Origin: Agarivorans sp050870875
Lineage (GTDB): Bacteria; Pseudomonadota; Gammaproteobacteria; Enterobacterales; Celerinatantimonadaceae
Direction: 5' to 3'
Assembly: GCF_050870875.2 (NCBI RefSeq)
Contig: NZ_CP194041.2
Location: 1,736,001 to 1,800,000, forward strand
DNA: 64,000 bases
Positions within the stretch are counted from its first letter, which is position 1, and every line of letters starts with the position of its first letter. The position numbers and the translations under genes are program-made. Below, piece after piece: positions 63,704-64,000 of the stretch. Under the pieces are notes generated by a model. The model saw only the letters and a program-made list of their open reading frames with translations. It ran no database searches and was not told the DNA's origin.

Positions 63704-64000
63704 GATACTAGTCCTTATTTATCAAAACACTTTATCTGCGAGAACGATTACTTATTGTGAATAACCGTACTGTTTTTGGTTGATATTTTACTGAGGTTTA
63801 AAGAACCACATAATGTTCGATCTAAATTTATGTATAACTAAATAGTTAAATTTATCAAAAATAAAATAACAAGCGAATTTAAAAGAAACATCGGTTCAAA
63901 AAAATTAGCGTGTAATCATTATAACGACAAAGCCTTAAATATAGCCATGATGAAAATATTCAATATTTGCGGTAAGTCACTAAATTACTCGCGAAATTTT
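63704..64000. other. AT-rich upstream region of the lyase gene
   Basis: About 300 bases, strongly AT-rich, probably holding the lyase promoter. A small AATATT-C-AATATT repeat lies near 63955-63968. No gene seen up to the window edge. Confidence 0.45.

Overview
The window is chromosomal DNA of a marine-type gammaproteobacterium close to the Alteromonadales/Shewanella/Vibrio radiation. This rests on gene order (dacA-rlpA-mltB-rodA-mrdA-rlmH-rsfS-nadD-holA-lptE-leuS; lnt-corC-ybeY-ybeZ-miaB/ubiF followed by a Met-Leu-Gln tRNA operon; lolB-ispE-prs divergent from hemA-prfA-prmC-sirB1-kdsA) and on the long (CTC-type) form of ribosomal protein L25. I cannot name the genus from the sequence. Having both an oxygen-dependent (UbiF) and an oxygen-independent (UbiT/U/V) hydroxylation route to ubiquinone points to a facultative anaerobe.

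Layout. 1-17.8 kb: a dense minus-strand block for cell-wall elongation and remodelling, ribosome maturation, NAD synthesis, DNA polymerase delta, outer-membrane LPS assembly, leucyl-tRNA synthetase, lipoprotein acylation and tRNA modification. 18-20.3 kb: ubiF, then a seven-tRNA operon with a strong promoter. 20.9-23.3 kb: ychF-pth-rplY. 23.3-28.4 kb: an accessory insertion splitting the usual prs-rplY neighbourhood. It holds a GNAT gene killed by an amber codon, a REP-associated tyrosine transposase, a GFA-family gene, an imperfect 858-bp-period duplication, decayed IS4- and IS630-type fragments and five copies of a 60-bp hairpin repeat. 28.5-39.6 kb: conserved housekeeping genes again, ending with nlpI and ubiTUV. 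39.8-53.6 kb: a looser region with an L,D-transpeptidase, two solute-binding proteins without permeases, a TAXI-type TRAP transporter, two identical tRNA-Ser genes, a frameshifted heme-degradation gene (hutW) behind a Fur-box-like site, a lipoprotein 5'-nucleotidase, a class IV adenylate cyclase-like gene, and cbpA (frameshifted) with cbpM. 53.7-64 kb: LysR and GNAT genes, a structured intergenic stretch that may encode a small RNA, then a sugar-acid cluster: IclR regulator, class I aldolase, L-rhamnonate dehydratase and L-rhamnonate-type MFS transporter. It is followed by an Nramp-fold transporter lacking the metal-site motifs and a lipoprotein pectate-lyase-like enzyme.

No complete new defence or mobile system was seen. 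The most interesting items are the rhamnonate cluster with a DapA-type aldolase where E. coli uses an unrelated class II enzyme, the repeat-rich insertion, the Nramp homologue with substituted ligands, the structured region before the IclR gene, and three genes each broken by a single lesion. Operon assignments, substrates and regulatory sites are inferences from sequence and context.
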